From positions 1 through 64,000 of the forward strand of contig CAMAWH010000005.1 of NCBI GenBank assembly GCA_945861635.1: 64,000 nt of DNA, read 5' to 3'. The notes under the pieces are model-generated. The model did not search any database. It was not told the origin of the DNA and saw only the letters and a list, made by a program, of their open reading frames with translations. Source of the DNA: Klebsiella pneumoniae. GTDB taxonomy: Bacteria; Myxococcota_A; UBA796; SXON01. Shown one piece after another: positions 1-7,873 of this stretch. Positions within the stretch are counted from its first letter, which is position 1. Every line of letters begins with the position of its first letter. A program made the translations under genes and the position numbers.

Positions 1-2
1 CG

Positions 3-158
3 GCGTCCTACCCCTGGTTCCTGACCGTGATCGCCGCGGTGGCGCCCATCCCGTTTGCGGCGCGGAGGGAGTGGGCACTTGCGACGGTGGTGAGCCTCGG
101 ACTGGTCGCCGTGCCGATGTGGCACCTGTACAGCCTCTACCGGGTTGCCAGTGGCTGA
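3..158 (+). CDS. C-terminal end of an unidentified membrane protein (partial)
   Basis: The window opens inside this gene. Frame 3 reads 51 residues to a TGA at 156-158. Two hydrophobic stretches are visible (FLTVIAAVAPIPFAA and ALATVVSLGLVAVP), separated by a short basic turn, so this is the last part of an integral membrane protein. The family cannot be named from this fragment. Its stop overlaps the start of the next gene, which suggests that the two are co-transcribed. Confidence 0.6.
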   Translation, partial: ASYPWFLTVIAAVAPIPFAARREWALATVVSLGLVAVPMWHLYSLYRVASG

Positions 159-1419
159 AAGCGATTTGCCGACGCCCGAAAACTCGATCTTGTTTTCTCC
201 GCTTCAAATCAATGGAGTTACGGTTCCAAACCGCGTCTGGCTCCCGGCCATGGTCACGTGGCTTTCAAACGACGCTGGAGAAGTGACCGACGATATTCGC
301 CTGCGCTACGTCCGCTACGCACAGGGCGGTGCCGGGATGATCGTCCTCGAAGCCATGGGAATTCGCGATGTGAACAGTGGACCGCTCATGCGGATCGGGC
401 ACGATCGCTACCTCCCCGGCCTGCGTGACCTTGCATTGCGCGTTCACGACGCGGCGGACGTGCGCGTCATCCCGCAGGTCATCGACTTCCTGAAGATTGC
501 GCGACGGGATCCGGCGCGTGCTCTCGCGCGATTGGAACCGAAGTACCCTGGTATTTCTGCGTGGACCGAGCCGGAGATGCAGGCGACGTTGGACCCGCGC
601 GAATGGCACGATTACGCCCATGGGTACCGGCAGATGATCGAGGACCTCGGGTTGGCGGAGATTCGATCGCTACCAGGCCTGTTTGCAGGGGCAGCGCGCC
701 GCGCGCGTGAGGCTGGGTACGACGGCGTGGAATTGCATTTCGCGCACGCCTACACCATGGCGAGTTTCCTGTCCGCAACGAACGCGCGTACCGATGATTA
801 TGGCGGCAGCCGGGAGAATCGGGTGCGACTCGCGTTGGAAGTAATCGCCGCAGTGCGCAAGGAGGTCGGCGCAGATTTCATGGTTGGATGTCGATTTTTG
901 GGCAGAGAGGACGTGGAGGGCGGCACGGAGGTCGAGGACGCGGCGTGGTTCGGCGTACAGTTCGCGGCGGCAGGACTGGACTTTCTGTCCATCTCGCGCG
1001 GCGGGCGCTTTGAGGACGCACGCCGGCCAGTCGTCGGAGAGGCCGCGTATCCGTACACCGGGCATAGCGGGCTGATGTGCATGCCAACGTACAAATACCC
1101 CGTCGCGTACAATCTTCCACTTCCGACGGAGATTCGCCGGGCCGTCCGCGCCGCTGGATACAGCACGCCGGTCGTCGGCGCTGGGCGAATCAACAGGTAC
1201 GAGGTTGCAGAAGGCGCGCTCCAACGCGGAGACCTCGACCTCGTCGGCATGGCACGCGGCCTGCTCGCGGACCCCGACTGGCCGAAGAAGGTGCGCGCCG
1301 GGGCGGCCGACACGGTCCGATATTGCAAGTACAACAACGTGTGTGAGGCACTCGACCGGAAGCACCTGCCCGTGCGCTGTCAGCTTTGGATGAAGGTAGC
1401 CATGCACCCGCCAGGTTAG
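145..1419 (+). CDS. NADH:flavin oxidoreductase, Old Yellow Enzyme family
   Basis: A 424-residue FMN-dependent TIM-barrel oxidoreductase. Family members reduce activated C=C bonds or act like the N-terminal half of 2,4-dienoyl-CoA reductase. Visible hallmarks are LHFAHAYTMASFLS near residues 195-208, the NARTDDYGGSRENR block just after it, and the phosphate-binding end GAGRINRYEVAEG with DLVGMARGLLADPDW. Near the C-terminus three Cys (CKYNNVC and a later RCQLW) resemble a reduced form of the iron-sulfur motif of dienoyl-CoA reductases, but the full CxxCxxxC set is not present and there is no second flavin domain. TTG at 145 is the longest start; GTG at 151 also overlaps the upstream stop and is equally plausible. 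The substrate is unknown. Confidence 0.9.
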   Translation: MPVAESDLPTPENSILFSPLQINGVTVPNRVWLPAMVTWLSNDAGEVTDDIRLRYVRYAQGGAGMIVLEAMGIRDVNSGPLMRIGHDRYLPGLRDLALRVHDAADVRVIPQVIDFLKIARRDPARALARLEPKYPGISAWTEPEMQATLDPREWHDYAHGYRQMIEDLGLAEIRSLPGLFAGAARRAREAGYDGVELHFAHAYTMASFLSATNARTDDYGGSRENRVRLALEVIAAVRKEVGADFMVGCRFLGREDVEGGTEVEDAAWFGVQFAAAGLDFLSISRGGRFEDARRPVVGEAAYPYTGHSGLMCMPTYKYPVAYNLPLPTEIRRAVRAAGYSTPVVGAGRINRYEVAEGALQRGDLDLVGMARGLLADPDWPKKVRAGAADTVRYCKYNNVCEALDRKHLPVRCQLWMKVAMHPPG

Positions 1420-1427
1420 CGGGGCGC

Positions 1428-2060
1428 ATGCTTTTCGTCGTTGCATGGGCCATGGCAGAGGGCCCGAACGCGCTGGCAACGGCGCCGCCGGCGGCACCTG
1501 TGGTCGTCGAGAACGACCCGAGAAACCCAACGGTCGGGAACATGGGCGCTCGCTTCACCATCGCAGAGTGGTCCGACTTTCAGTGTCCCCACTGCGCGGG
1601 CGCGTGGCGCGATGTCGAGAACTTCATTGGAAGCAACGCCGACGTGCGCCTTGTTTTCATGAGCTACCCGATTTCAAACGCCTGTAATCCGGCGATCGAG
1701 GGCATCCGCCATGAGAACGCATGCTACGCCGCTCGCGCCGCGATCTGCGCGAGCGATCAGGGAAAATTCGCAGCCCTCGCTGATCAGATGTTCGGAAATC
1801 AGGACTACCTCGACCCGGAGCAAATCGGCTTCATGGCGCAGAAAGTTGGCGTAAACGCGAAAAAGTTCGCATCGTGCCTGACGGCGAAGTCCACGGCGGC
1901 CCTCGTGAGCCGCGACATCGAGGCCGCCATCGCTGCCGGATTGCAGGGTACGCCCACGTTTTTTCTGAGGGATGGGGTGGGTCCGTGGCGGCCCCAGGAT
2001 GAGGGCCTCGCTGCAATGTTTGCGGAGATTGTTCACCTTCGCGGCGCCCTGCAGCCCTGA
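1428..2060 (+). CDS. DsbA-family thioredoxin-fold protein
   Basis: A 210-residue thiol oxidoreductase of the DsbA/Thioredoxin_4 type, probably periplasmic. The active site is C53-P-H-C56, the DsbA signature, within DFQCPHC. A cis-Pro loop (GTPTFF, T175-P176) is also present, and C88, C99, C107 and C150 could form extra disulfides. ATG 1428 is preferred over the longer 1386 start because it places a short hydrophobic signal-like segment (MLFVVAWAMA) at the N-terminus and avoids overlap with the upstream gene. It may oxidise or isomerise disulfides in exported proteins; the partner is unknown. It lies 8 bases after the flavoprotein gene. Confidence 0.88.
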   Translation: MLFVVAWAMAEGPNALATAPPAAPVVVENDPRNPTVGNMGARFTIAEWSDFQCPHCAGAWRDVENFIGSNADVRLVFMSYPISNACNPAIEGIRHENACYAARAAICASDQGKFAALADQMFGNQDYLDPEQIGFMAQKVGVNAKKFASCLTAKSTAALVSRDIEAAIAAGLQGTPTFFLRDGVGPWRPQDEGLAAMFAEIVHLRGALQP

Positions 2061-2087
2061 CGGACGGGTTCGGACGTTCGGCGCGCT

Positions 2088-2933
2088 CTACGGCACCCGT
2101 ACGACCGGATGCCCGACCTGAATCTCGGCAAGGTACTCCTCGACGATCTCCTCGCGGACATTGGCGCGAACGGTCTCCTCGGCCTCCGCGAATGGAATCA
2201 GCTCCCGACGGTCCTCGACCAGGATCAGGTGCCACCCGAACTGGCTCTGCACCGGACCGACAAGTTGCCCGACCTTGGCGCCAAACGCCGCGTCCGCAAA
2301 GGACTCCACCATCATCTTCTTTTCGAACCAGCCCAATTCCCCACCCTCAGCGCCGCTGCCGGTGTCGATGCTGGCCGTCTTCGCCAGCATCGCAAATTCC
2401 TCTCCCGCCACGATTCGCGCCATCAACTTTTGCGCATCCGCCTTCTCTTTCACCAAGATATGTCGCGCTTTCACCTGCGGATTATGGAAGCGCACCCCGT
2501 GGTCGTCGTACCAGGCCGTCAGCCGCGCCGTCGTCATCCGTTCCGCCACGACGGCCTCAATCAGCACGGACGCGTACGCTTGCTGCGTCGCAAAACGGGC
2601 GATGGCCTGCGCTTTCGGGTCTGCGTCCAATTTTCGGCGACACGCCTGAACGTGCAGCAGCATCCCGAGGGCGAGTTGGTCCACCACCCCGGTTGTGTCG
2701 CCCTGCGCGATCACCGCCGCGCGCGTGGACGCCGGCAGCGACGCCAGCGCAACATCGACGTCTCCTTGGGTGATCGCCACGCCATCGAGCATCGCAAGGG
2801 TCGTTCCGTCCGGCGGGGCAATGCTGCGGAGCGAACAGTCGTGCTCTGCGGCAAAAGTTCGCATCGGTAGCCCCCAACTCAGGCTCAGGCAGACGGTGAA
2901 GACGACGGGACGCACGCGTTTGCTGGAAAACAT
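2088..2933 (-). CDS. Parvulin-type peptidyl-prolyl isomerase (PpiC/SurA-like)
   Basis: A 281-residue exported foldase. Residues 1-29 form a signal peptide (hydrophobic VVFTVCLSLSWGL, probable cleavage after FAA). A SurA-like helical region precedes a parvulin domain at about 152-243, with KARHILVKEKADAQ, the GGELGWFEK motif and SQFGWHLILVE, all typical of rotamase domains. It is expected to assist folding of exported or outer-membrane proteins. ATG 2933 is chosen over an upstream TTG (2975) because it starts directly at the signal peptide. It lies 22 bases downstream of the SelW-like selenoprotein gene on the same strand, so the two probably share a transcript. Confidence 0.9.
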   Translation of the reverse strand: MFSSKRVRPVVFTVCLSLSWGLPMRTFAAEHDCSLRSIAPPDGTTLAMLDGVAITQGDVDVALASLPASTRAAVIAQGDTTGVVDQLALGMLLHVQACRRKLDADPKAQAIARFATQQAYASVLIEAVVAERMTTARLTAWYDDHGVRFHNPQVKARHILVKEKADAQKLMARIVAGEEFAMLAKTASIDTGSGAEGGELGWFEKKMMVESFADAAFGAKVGQLVGPVQSQFGWHLILVEDRRELIPFAEAEETVRANVREEIVEEYLAEIQVGHPVVRVP

Positions 2934-2955
2934 GGCCGCGCGTCTATCGCAAGCG

Positions 2956-3183
2956 CTACCCAAGTGCCTTGGCAACCGAGCGGACGATCGCGTCCTCTCC
3001 GGGAAAACCGAGGAACGTCTTGCGCTCCACGATTACACCATCGACAGCAATGGTAAAAATTCCGCCGGAACCCTGCTCCAACGCCGCTTGCACACCCAAT
3101 TCCTCCTGCAGGGTTTCCGCCACCCGGGCGGCCCGCGGGAGGTAGCCTCAACTGGTGCAGTAGGTGATCGTGACGCGTGACAT
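2956..3183 (-). CDS. SelW/Rdx-family selenoprotein with in-frame UGA (Sec12)
   Basis: A 75-residue thioredoxin-like Rdx-family protein read through an in-frame TGA at 3148-3150. The frame starts at ATG 3183, which has a strong GGAGG site at 3188-3192. It gives MSRVTITYCTS, then UGA, then GYLPRAARVAETLQEELG, and later GGIFTIAVDG and KTFLGFPGEDAIV, ending at TAG 2956. The UGA falls exactly at the fourth position of the family C-x-x-C/U motif (C9-T-S-U12), followed by the conserved Gly-Tyr. The open frame resumes without shift for 63 codons and matches the SelW layout. SelW-like proteins are small redox proteins whose substrates are not known. A GC-rich hairpin directly after the UGA (3117-3145) is a candidate bacterial SECIS. 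Conventional gene calling would truncate this gene at residue 11. The alternative is a nonsense-mutated Cys homologue. Confidence 0.85.
3117..3145 (-). promoter_or_regulatory. Candidate bacterial SECIS hairpin after the UGA codon
   Basis: Reading the minus strand, two bases after the UGA a stem CTACCTCCCG pairs with CGGGTGGCGG, with eight paired positions and two mismatches, around a 9-base loop CGGGCCGCC. The apical loop carries adjacent G residues and sits about 14-22 bases downstream of the UGA, near the spacing used by bacterial SelB-dependent SECIS elements. The fold was drawn by eye. In GC-rich DNA such hairpins can arise by chance, so the call rests mainly on its position beside the UGA. 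Confidence 0.5.
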
Positions 3184-3187
3184 GCGA

Positions 3188-3192
3188 CCTCC
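3188..3192 (-). promoter_or_regulatory. Shine-Dalgarno site fixing the selenoprotein start
   Basis: GGAGG on the minus strand, four bases before ATG 3183. It supports translation starting at MSRVTITYC and therefore supports the UGA-containing frame as a real gene. Confidence 0.75.
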
Positions 3193-3223
3193 GATCGCGT
3201 CGTAACGCCTTTTTTCCGGACGC

Positions 3224-4648
3224 CTATTCTCCGGACGCCTTCCGACCGTCCAGAAACGCCAGCACCCGCTCCAGCACCGCACCCGCCTCCGCAAACGCGA
3301 CACCATCACGCTCCCCACCGAGACTCGCATTTTTCAGCAGGTCCCCCTCATGCACGACGAGCATCGATCCGATGACTTCAACAAGGACACGGTCGGTGGC
3401 ATCCACGGCGCGGAACCCCTCCCAGTGCAGGGGTGGAGACGTGGATGCCCCAACCGCCTCCCAAACATTGTCCTCGATCACCACGGCACGTGCCCCTTCC
3501 GGCGCGGTCGCGCCGGGCAGGACGACGTAGGCCGCGGCAGGTCCGTCGCCGGCTTCGCACGCGTCGATCGCCATGGCCGCGATGCGGACCTGCAGCGTGC
3601 GATACCCGAACAGGCCGGCATCCGCGCACCCGCGTCCCAGCGTGCGAACCGTCGGCACCGGTGGTACGTACGATCGGTGGCTCACCCATCCGACAGCATT
3701 GGTAAAAAGCCGTGCATTGTCACCATATCCGATCATCGATCCGCCAAAGGCGTTCTGATCGCCGAAGACGACGACCCGGCCTTTCCCGACCTCACCTGCG
3801 GCGACGATCGGTAGGGCACCCACCGCCTCGTCCGGGTCGTGATCGAGCGATCCCGTGAAGCCGGCGTTGTCCTCTGCCCGGTAGGGATCCCAGCGATCGC
3901 CCCATGCGTGCGGACCCGAAACTACGACTGGCGTGAGCCCGTTTACCTGTCCAGCGGTCATGAATCCGACGGCGGAAACGCCCGCAGTGATCGGATGGGG
4001 AAGGATATTCGTGGCACGGAACCACGCTTTCGCCCTGGGACCGAGCCCATTTTCCGGGTCGGCGACGGTGACCGGAGGCAGGGAGAGCCCAAGCGTCGTC
4101 GTCAACTGCGCCAGCATGTCCCCGTGCAGATAGCAGTCCGTGTGATCCGTCACGAGCAGAAGTCCGCCGCCGCCGCGAATGAATGCGTCGAGCGAGCGAA
4201 CTTCTGACCACCGGAATCCGGGATTGTCCCCGCTGACCAGGTTGATGAAGACCGCACTCGCGCCGTCCAGGTTCCAGCGCGGGCCAAGCGACCGCAGGAC
4301 GACGCCTCGCGAACGCACGGGATCGAACGCACGGCCGTACCCATGCATCGTCCAATAATCGAGGTCGCCGGGAGCCAGCCGAACATCGACCCCCTGCCGA
4401 TGACTGTGCCACGTATCGATGAGTATGGGACCGGCCGCGTCAAACGACGGTGCCTGCGCCCACCGAAAAGCCCGGCCGCGCTCCCACCACCGAAAGTGGC
4501 CGTATCCGGCCGCCGCCGCGTACGTCGGGAGGGGGTCGAGCAGCCACGGGGCGTCGGGACCGGGAAGGGACACGGCGCGCCACGTGCACCACGCGCCCGC
4601 TGCGAGGGCGGCCCCCATCCAAACGGCGACAGCGGCGGATCGACGCAA
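3224..4648 (-). CDS. Exported/membrane protein with GATase-1-like (DUF4350-type) domain
   Basis: A 474-residue protein with an N-terminal signal or anchor (RR then AVAVWMGAALAAGAW). Residues about 72-310 resemble the GATase-like fold found in DUF4350/GldG-like proteins: NLVSGDNPGFRWSEVRSLD, then GGGGLLLVTDHTD near 159-171, and GEVGKGRVVVFGDQNAFGG near 286-303. Such domains are usually non-catalytic. The remaining C-terminus is unrecognised. The longest start is TTG 4648; ATG 4618 is an alternative that keeps most of the hydrophobic segment. It is divergent from the thioesterase gene with a 31-base gap. The role is unknown. Confidence 0.75.
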   Translation of the reverse strand: MRRSAAVAVWMGAALAAGAWCTWRAVSLPGPDAPWLLDPLPTYAAAAGYGHFRWWERGRAFRWAQAPSFDAAGPILIDTWHSHRQGVDVRLAPGDLDYWTMHGYGRAFDPVRSRGVVLRSLGPRWNLDGASAVFINLVSGDNPGFRWSEVRSLDAFIRGGGGLLLVTDHTDCYLHGDMLAQLTTTLGLSLPPVTVADPENGLGPRAKAWFRATNILPHPITAGVSAVGFMTAGQVNGLTPVVVSGPHAWGDRWDPYRAEDNAGFTGSLDHDPDEAVGALPIVAAGEVGKGRVVVFGDQNAFGGSMIGYGDNARLFTNAVGWVSHRSYVPPVPTVRTLGRGCADAGLFGYRTLQVRIAAMAIDACEAGDGPAAAYVVLPGATAPEGARAVVIEDNVWEAVGASTSPPLHWEGFRAVDATDRVLVEVIGSMLVVHEGDLLKNASLGGERDGVAFAEAGAVLERVLAFLDGRKASGE

Positions 4649-4679
4649 GCCACGGGCGTAACCGGATAGACGGTCGCCG

Positions 4680-5411
4680 ATGGTCGAACTTCGGATCCCG
4701 CGCCATGCCTGCTCCCCGCGAGACGCGGCCCGTGCGGGAGACCTGTGGCGGCTCGTTCAGGAGGTCGCGGTCCACGATTCCGAGGTCTGCGGCTGGCCGC
4801 CGCAACGCTACCGAGCGCTCGGGACGGGGTTCGTCGTGCGAGAAATGGTTGGCGTGCATCACCGGGAGGCGAAGTATGGCGAGGCGCTGCCCTCGGACAC
4901 CTGGATCGCGGAGACGCGGCGCGACATGTTGATGCGCCGCGAAACACGCATTTCCAACGTTCTCTCGTGCAGCGTGGAGTGGGTGCACATCGGGCGCGAC
5001 GGGGGGCCGGAGCGGGCACCGACGGAGTTGGCGGCGGCGTTTCCCGTCCGGCCCACGTCGCCGACCGCCATGCCACCGCACGCGCCCATCGACCCGGTCG
5101 AACTTCCCGCTTTCCACCTGACTCCCTGGTGGACGGAAATGGACCCGATGGGGCACACGAATCACCCGCGCTACGTTGACTGGGCGGACGAAGCGATCTC
5201 CCGCTGGCTGGTTGCCGAAGGGAAGGACGCACTTGCGATGATTCCCGTCGCAGAGCGTGTTCGCTTTCGGGGAAGCGCGCTGGCCGCCGATCCGATCACC
5301 GTCAACGCCCGCATCGTCGGGCGCATGGCCGGGGCGCACGTTTTCGAGATGCGAATGGGGGGTCCACGTGGCGTCGTATGCACCGCAATGTTGGCGCGGC
5401 GCCTGCCGTGA
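4680..5411 (+). CDS. Double-hotdog acyl-ACP/acyl-CoA thioesterase-like protein
   Basis: 243 residues that look like two hotdog folds in tandem. The first half (about 45-110) has RYRALGTGFVVREMVGVHH and a GEALPSDTW turn, as in acyl-ACP thioesterases. The second half carries the 4HBT-like signature MDPMGHTNHPRYVDWADE (D155, H159, N161, Y165). The expected role is hydrolysis of an acyl thioester; chain length and carrier are unknown. Its end overlaps the following gene, so the two are likely coupled. Confidence 0.8.
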   Translation: MVELRIPRHACSPRDAARAGDLWRLVQEVAVHDSEVCGWPPQRYRALGTGFVVREMVGVHHREAKYGEALPSDTWIAETRRDMLMRRETRISNVLSCSVEWVHIGRDGGPERAPTELAAAFPVRPTSPTAMPPHAPIDPVELPAFHLTPWWTEMDPMGHTNHPRYVDWADEAISRWLVAEGKDALAMIPVAERVRFRGSALAADPITVNARIVGRMAGAHVFEMRMGGPRGVVCTAMLARRLP

Positions 5412-7873
5412 CGCCGGGGCTGACCCGCTTCGTCGGCGCGTGCGTCGTAGGGAGTGTTCCGTTTGCCGCACCGGGCTGCATCGGATACCGCGCGTATCCC
5501 CTGCTGCAGATCGACGTTCCGGGCGTCCGCGCGCCCCTCGAATGGAGCGGTGTCGCGCTCCTGCCCGACCGCACGATGGTCGCCATCGCCGAGGGGGATG
5601 CGGAGGCGTTGTTTGCACCCGACCCACGCGTTCCGATCGGAACCGGCGGCATCTTCGAGTTGTTTGCACTTCACGACAGCCGCGAGGATTGCCTGCGCGG
5701 CGGTCAACTCCGCGTGCACTGCGCCGACCGCCATTTCCGGGCGGCGATTCGGATGCGACGCGAACCCATCCATTGGCTGCCCCGGGAACGGCGAATCACC
5801 ATCCCGCACGACGTCGAGGATTTGGCCGCCCTCGGACCGAATCTGGTGATCGGGGTCACCCAGTACAACGCGATCGGAAGAAAATCCGGGTACCGTAAAG
5901 ACTATACTGCGCGTTCGCGGCGCCAAACGGAGCAGTTGTTCGTGCTTGAACGCGAGGGGGATGCATGGCGAGAGTTGCGCGTTCCCACCATCGACCGACT
6001 CCGTGACTCGCTGTCCGATTGGGGGCGCGGGCACTGTCAGGGTGACATGCTGGTCGAAGGACTTGCATACGATCCCGACAATCAGCGGGTTTTCGTCGGA
6101 TTGGCGCGCTGTGACGGTCCGGCGCTGCGGGTGCTCGGGTACGACCTGGGTGCGTCGCGAGCCGGGCTCGCCGCAGACCTCGTCGTGGAAGCCGACGGCC
6201 TCTTCGGCGCTACGCCCGGACCGGAAGAAGGCCTCACCGGCCTGACGTTTGCCCAGGGGCGCCTCTGGGCGCTGAGCGCGTGGGACAGCTACGGATACGA
6301 CACCGAGCCGGCCTACGGCGGCCGCATCCACGAAGTGAAAGGCGGGAAGCTCGTTCCCGTCGATGTTCCGGGAGAATTTCGCGACCGTCCTTCCGCGATC
6401 GCCGTCCTCGCAGAGCCGGACCATCCGGGCGCGGCCGCCGAGGACCTCGACGTGTTGGTCCTGTTCGACAATGACGCCGCGGCGCGAGATCGCAAGCGCC
6501 CCGACGCCACCGTTCTGAGCGCCCGCACCCCGCGCCCCGAGGGCGATGGCTGGGCCCAACTCCGTTCCATCGAGGCGATCACGACGGAACTTCCCCTCGC
6601 CCTCAACGGCTTCGACCTTCGGTGGTACTCGCGGGACCACCGGCTCTCGCAGATGGCGTTCCTGCTGTCCAGGCTCTCGGACGGCACGCCTGGAGGGTGG
6701 ACTCGCGCCCTGGGCGGGCGCTGGCAAATGGAGGTGGGCGGGAGCATGGGCCTCTGGTCGGAGACGCTCGGCATCGGCGGCAAGTCCCTCGGGCAAAACA
6801 AACAAGCCGTTGCGTTCACCGATTTTTCCGGAATGCCCGACGTGCATTTCACGCGGTACCGCGCCCGCGTGAGCGTCATTCCGCGTGATCGGGAGCGGCA
6901 GAATCCTTCCGTCGCCGCCCTGCTCGATTTGCCCGAATACCGTGTGCAAGCCACGCTTCCTGTCGCTGCGGTGGCCGGTGCGGGTCTCGTACTCCAGGGG
7001 TTCGCCGTGGACACGTCGTCACGCGCGGCCGAAGGAATGTGTCTCGCAGCGATGCAGTTGGGCGTGGATTGGTCCGATGCCGACCATCGCACGGTCGTAT
7101 TGCAAGCATCGCTTGTGGGCGGGATCTGTAACGACTACGACACGCGCGGAACCGAGTTCCTGCACGGGCGGACCACGACTGCCAGCGGAGGCGTCGACGT
7201 GACGCTCTACTTTGCAGTCGTGGACGGAGTCGAGACGACATCCTCATCGGCACGCATCTTCGATCGCGACCTCCCGGCTCCCAGGAACCTGGATGGCACG
7301 GTGAGGGGCGATCCCCAGCGCGCGCTCGGAGACGCGGCGATGCGGGCGCACGTCTACTGCACGCGCCTTGGCAACACGGGCACGCTTACGATGCTGCCCC
7401 CCGCCCCGCAGGCGCCGCCCAACGATTGGCTCCGCGCTGGTTCGCACGTGGTAGGTCCGGTAGCGGGCGCGGCTGGAGCGCTGCGGGGTTTCTCTCTCGC
7501 GCTGGATCCCGCTGGCTTCGACCCGGCGTTGGCGGCCAAGCAACTTACCGACGCCGAGGCGCTGGCGCGCAACAACTACGTCTACCGATATCTCGTGCGC
7601 GCGTTCGTCGATCCGACGGGGGCGTTTCTGGAGGGCGGGATAAGCCACGGGATTCACCGCACCGGCCTTGCCCGCGACAATGCGCGGCCTTCTGCAATGC
7701 TGCTCGGAGCGGATCTCACTGTGTTTCCCACGCTTTCCGTCGCGCCCGTTGTGCACGACTTCACGACGCTCGACCCCCTCACCGATCCCAACCTGTTGCC
7801 CGAAGACGGTTTTCCCCGCTGGTCCGTATCTCCCCCGCGAACAGAGGCGCCCTCGTGTTCACCGGGGTGGTAG
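5408..7873 (+). CDS. Large DUF3616-like beta-propeller protein
   Basis: An 821-residue protein starting at GTG 5408, whose GTGA overlaps the stop of the thioesterase gene; ATG 5378 is the alternative. The N-terminus (FVGACVVGSVPFAAPGC) is weakly signal-like. The first ~340 residues resemble DUF3616, a repeated-strand domain with VEGLAYDPDNQRVFVGLARC at about 217-236 and a later GLTGLTFAQGRLWALSA. Residues about 430-821 are not recognised, but contain several Cys and Gly/Asp-rich strands consistent with a secreted beta protein. It is followed with a 19-base overlap by a porin gene. The function is unknown. Confidence 0.7.
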   Translation: MTPGLTRFVGACVVGSVPFAAPGCIGYRAYPLLQIDVPGVRAPLEWSGVALLPDRTMVAIAEGDAEALFAPDPRVPIGTGGIFELFALHDSREDCLRGGQLRVHCADRHFRAAIRMRREPIHWLPRERRITIPHDVEDLAALGPNLVIGVTQYNAIGRKSGYRKDYTARSRRQTEQLFVLEREGDAWRELRVPTIDRLRDSLSDWGRGHCQGDMLVEGLAYDPDNQRVFVGLARCDGPALRVLGYDLGASRAGLAADLVVEADGLFGATPGPEEGLTGLTFAQGRLWALSAWDSYGYDTEPAYGGRIHEVKGGKLVPVDVPGEFRDRPSAIAVLAEPDHPGAAAEDLDVLVLFDNDAAARDRKRPDATVLSARTPRPEGDGWAQLRSIEAITTELPLALNGFDLRWYSRDHRLSQMAFLLSRLSDGTPGGWTRALGGRWQMEVGGSMGLWSETLGIGGKSLGQNKQAVAFTDFSGMPDVHFTRYRARVSVIPRDRERQNPSVAALLDLPEYRVQATLPVAAVAGAGLVLQGFAVDTSSRAAEGMCLAAMQLGVDWSDADHRTVVLQASLVGGICNDYDTRGTEFLHGRTTTASGGVDVTLYFAVVDGVETTSSSARIFDRDLPAPRNLDGTVRGDPQRALGDAAMRAHVYCTRLGNTGTLTMLPPAPQAPPNDWLRAGSHVVGPVAGAAGALRGFSLALDPAGFDPALAAKQLTDAEALARNNYVYRYLVRAFVDPTGAFLEGGISHGIHRTGLARDNARPSAMLLGADLTVFPTLSVAPVVHDFTTLDPLTDPNLLPEDGFPRWSVSPPRTEAPSCSPGW

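Noticed and set aside
2885-3151. 88-codon minus-strand frame overlapping the selenoprotein
   Set aside because: It has no SD and no homology, and overlaps two better-supported genes in another frame.
3148-3330. 60-codon frame ending at the UGA as a separate gene
   Set aside because: Its last residues are the start of the SelW-like protein; the SD site and conserved continuation favour readthrough from ATG 3183.
5171-6949. 592-codon open frame antisense to the DUF3616-like gene
   Set aside because: It is Arg/His/Pro-rich with no domain, while the plus frame has start, overlap and family match.
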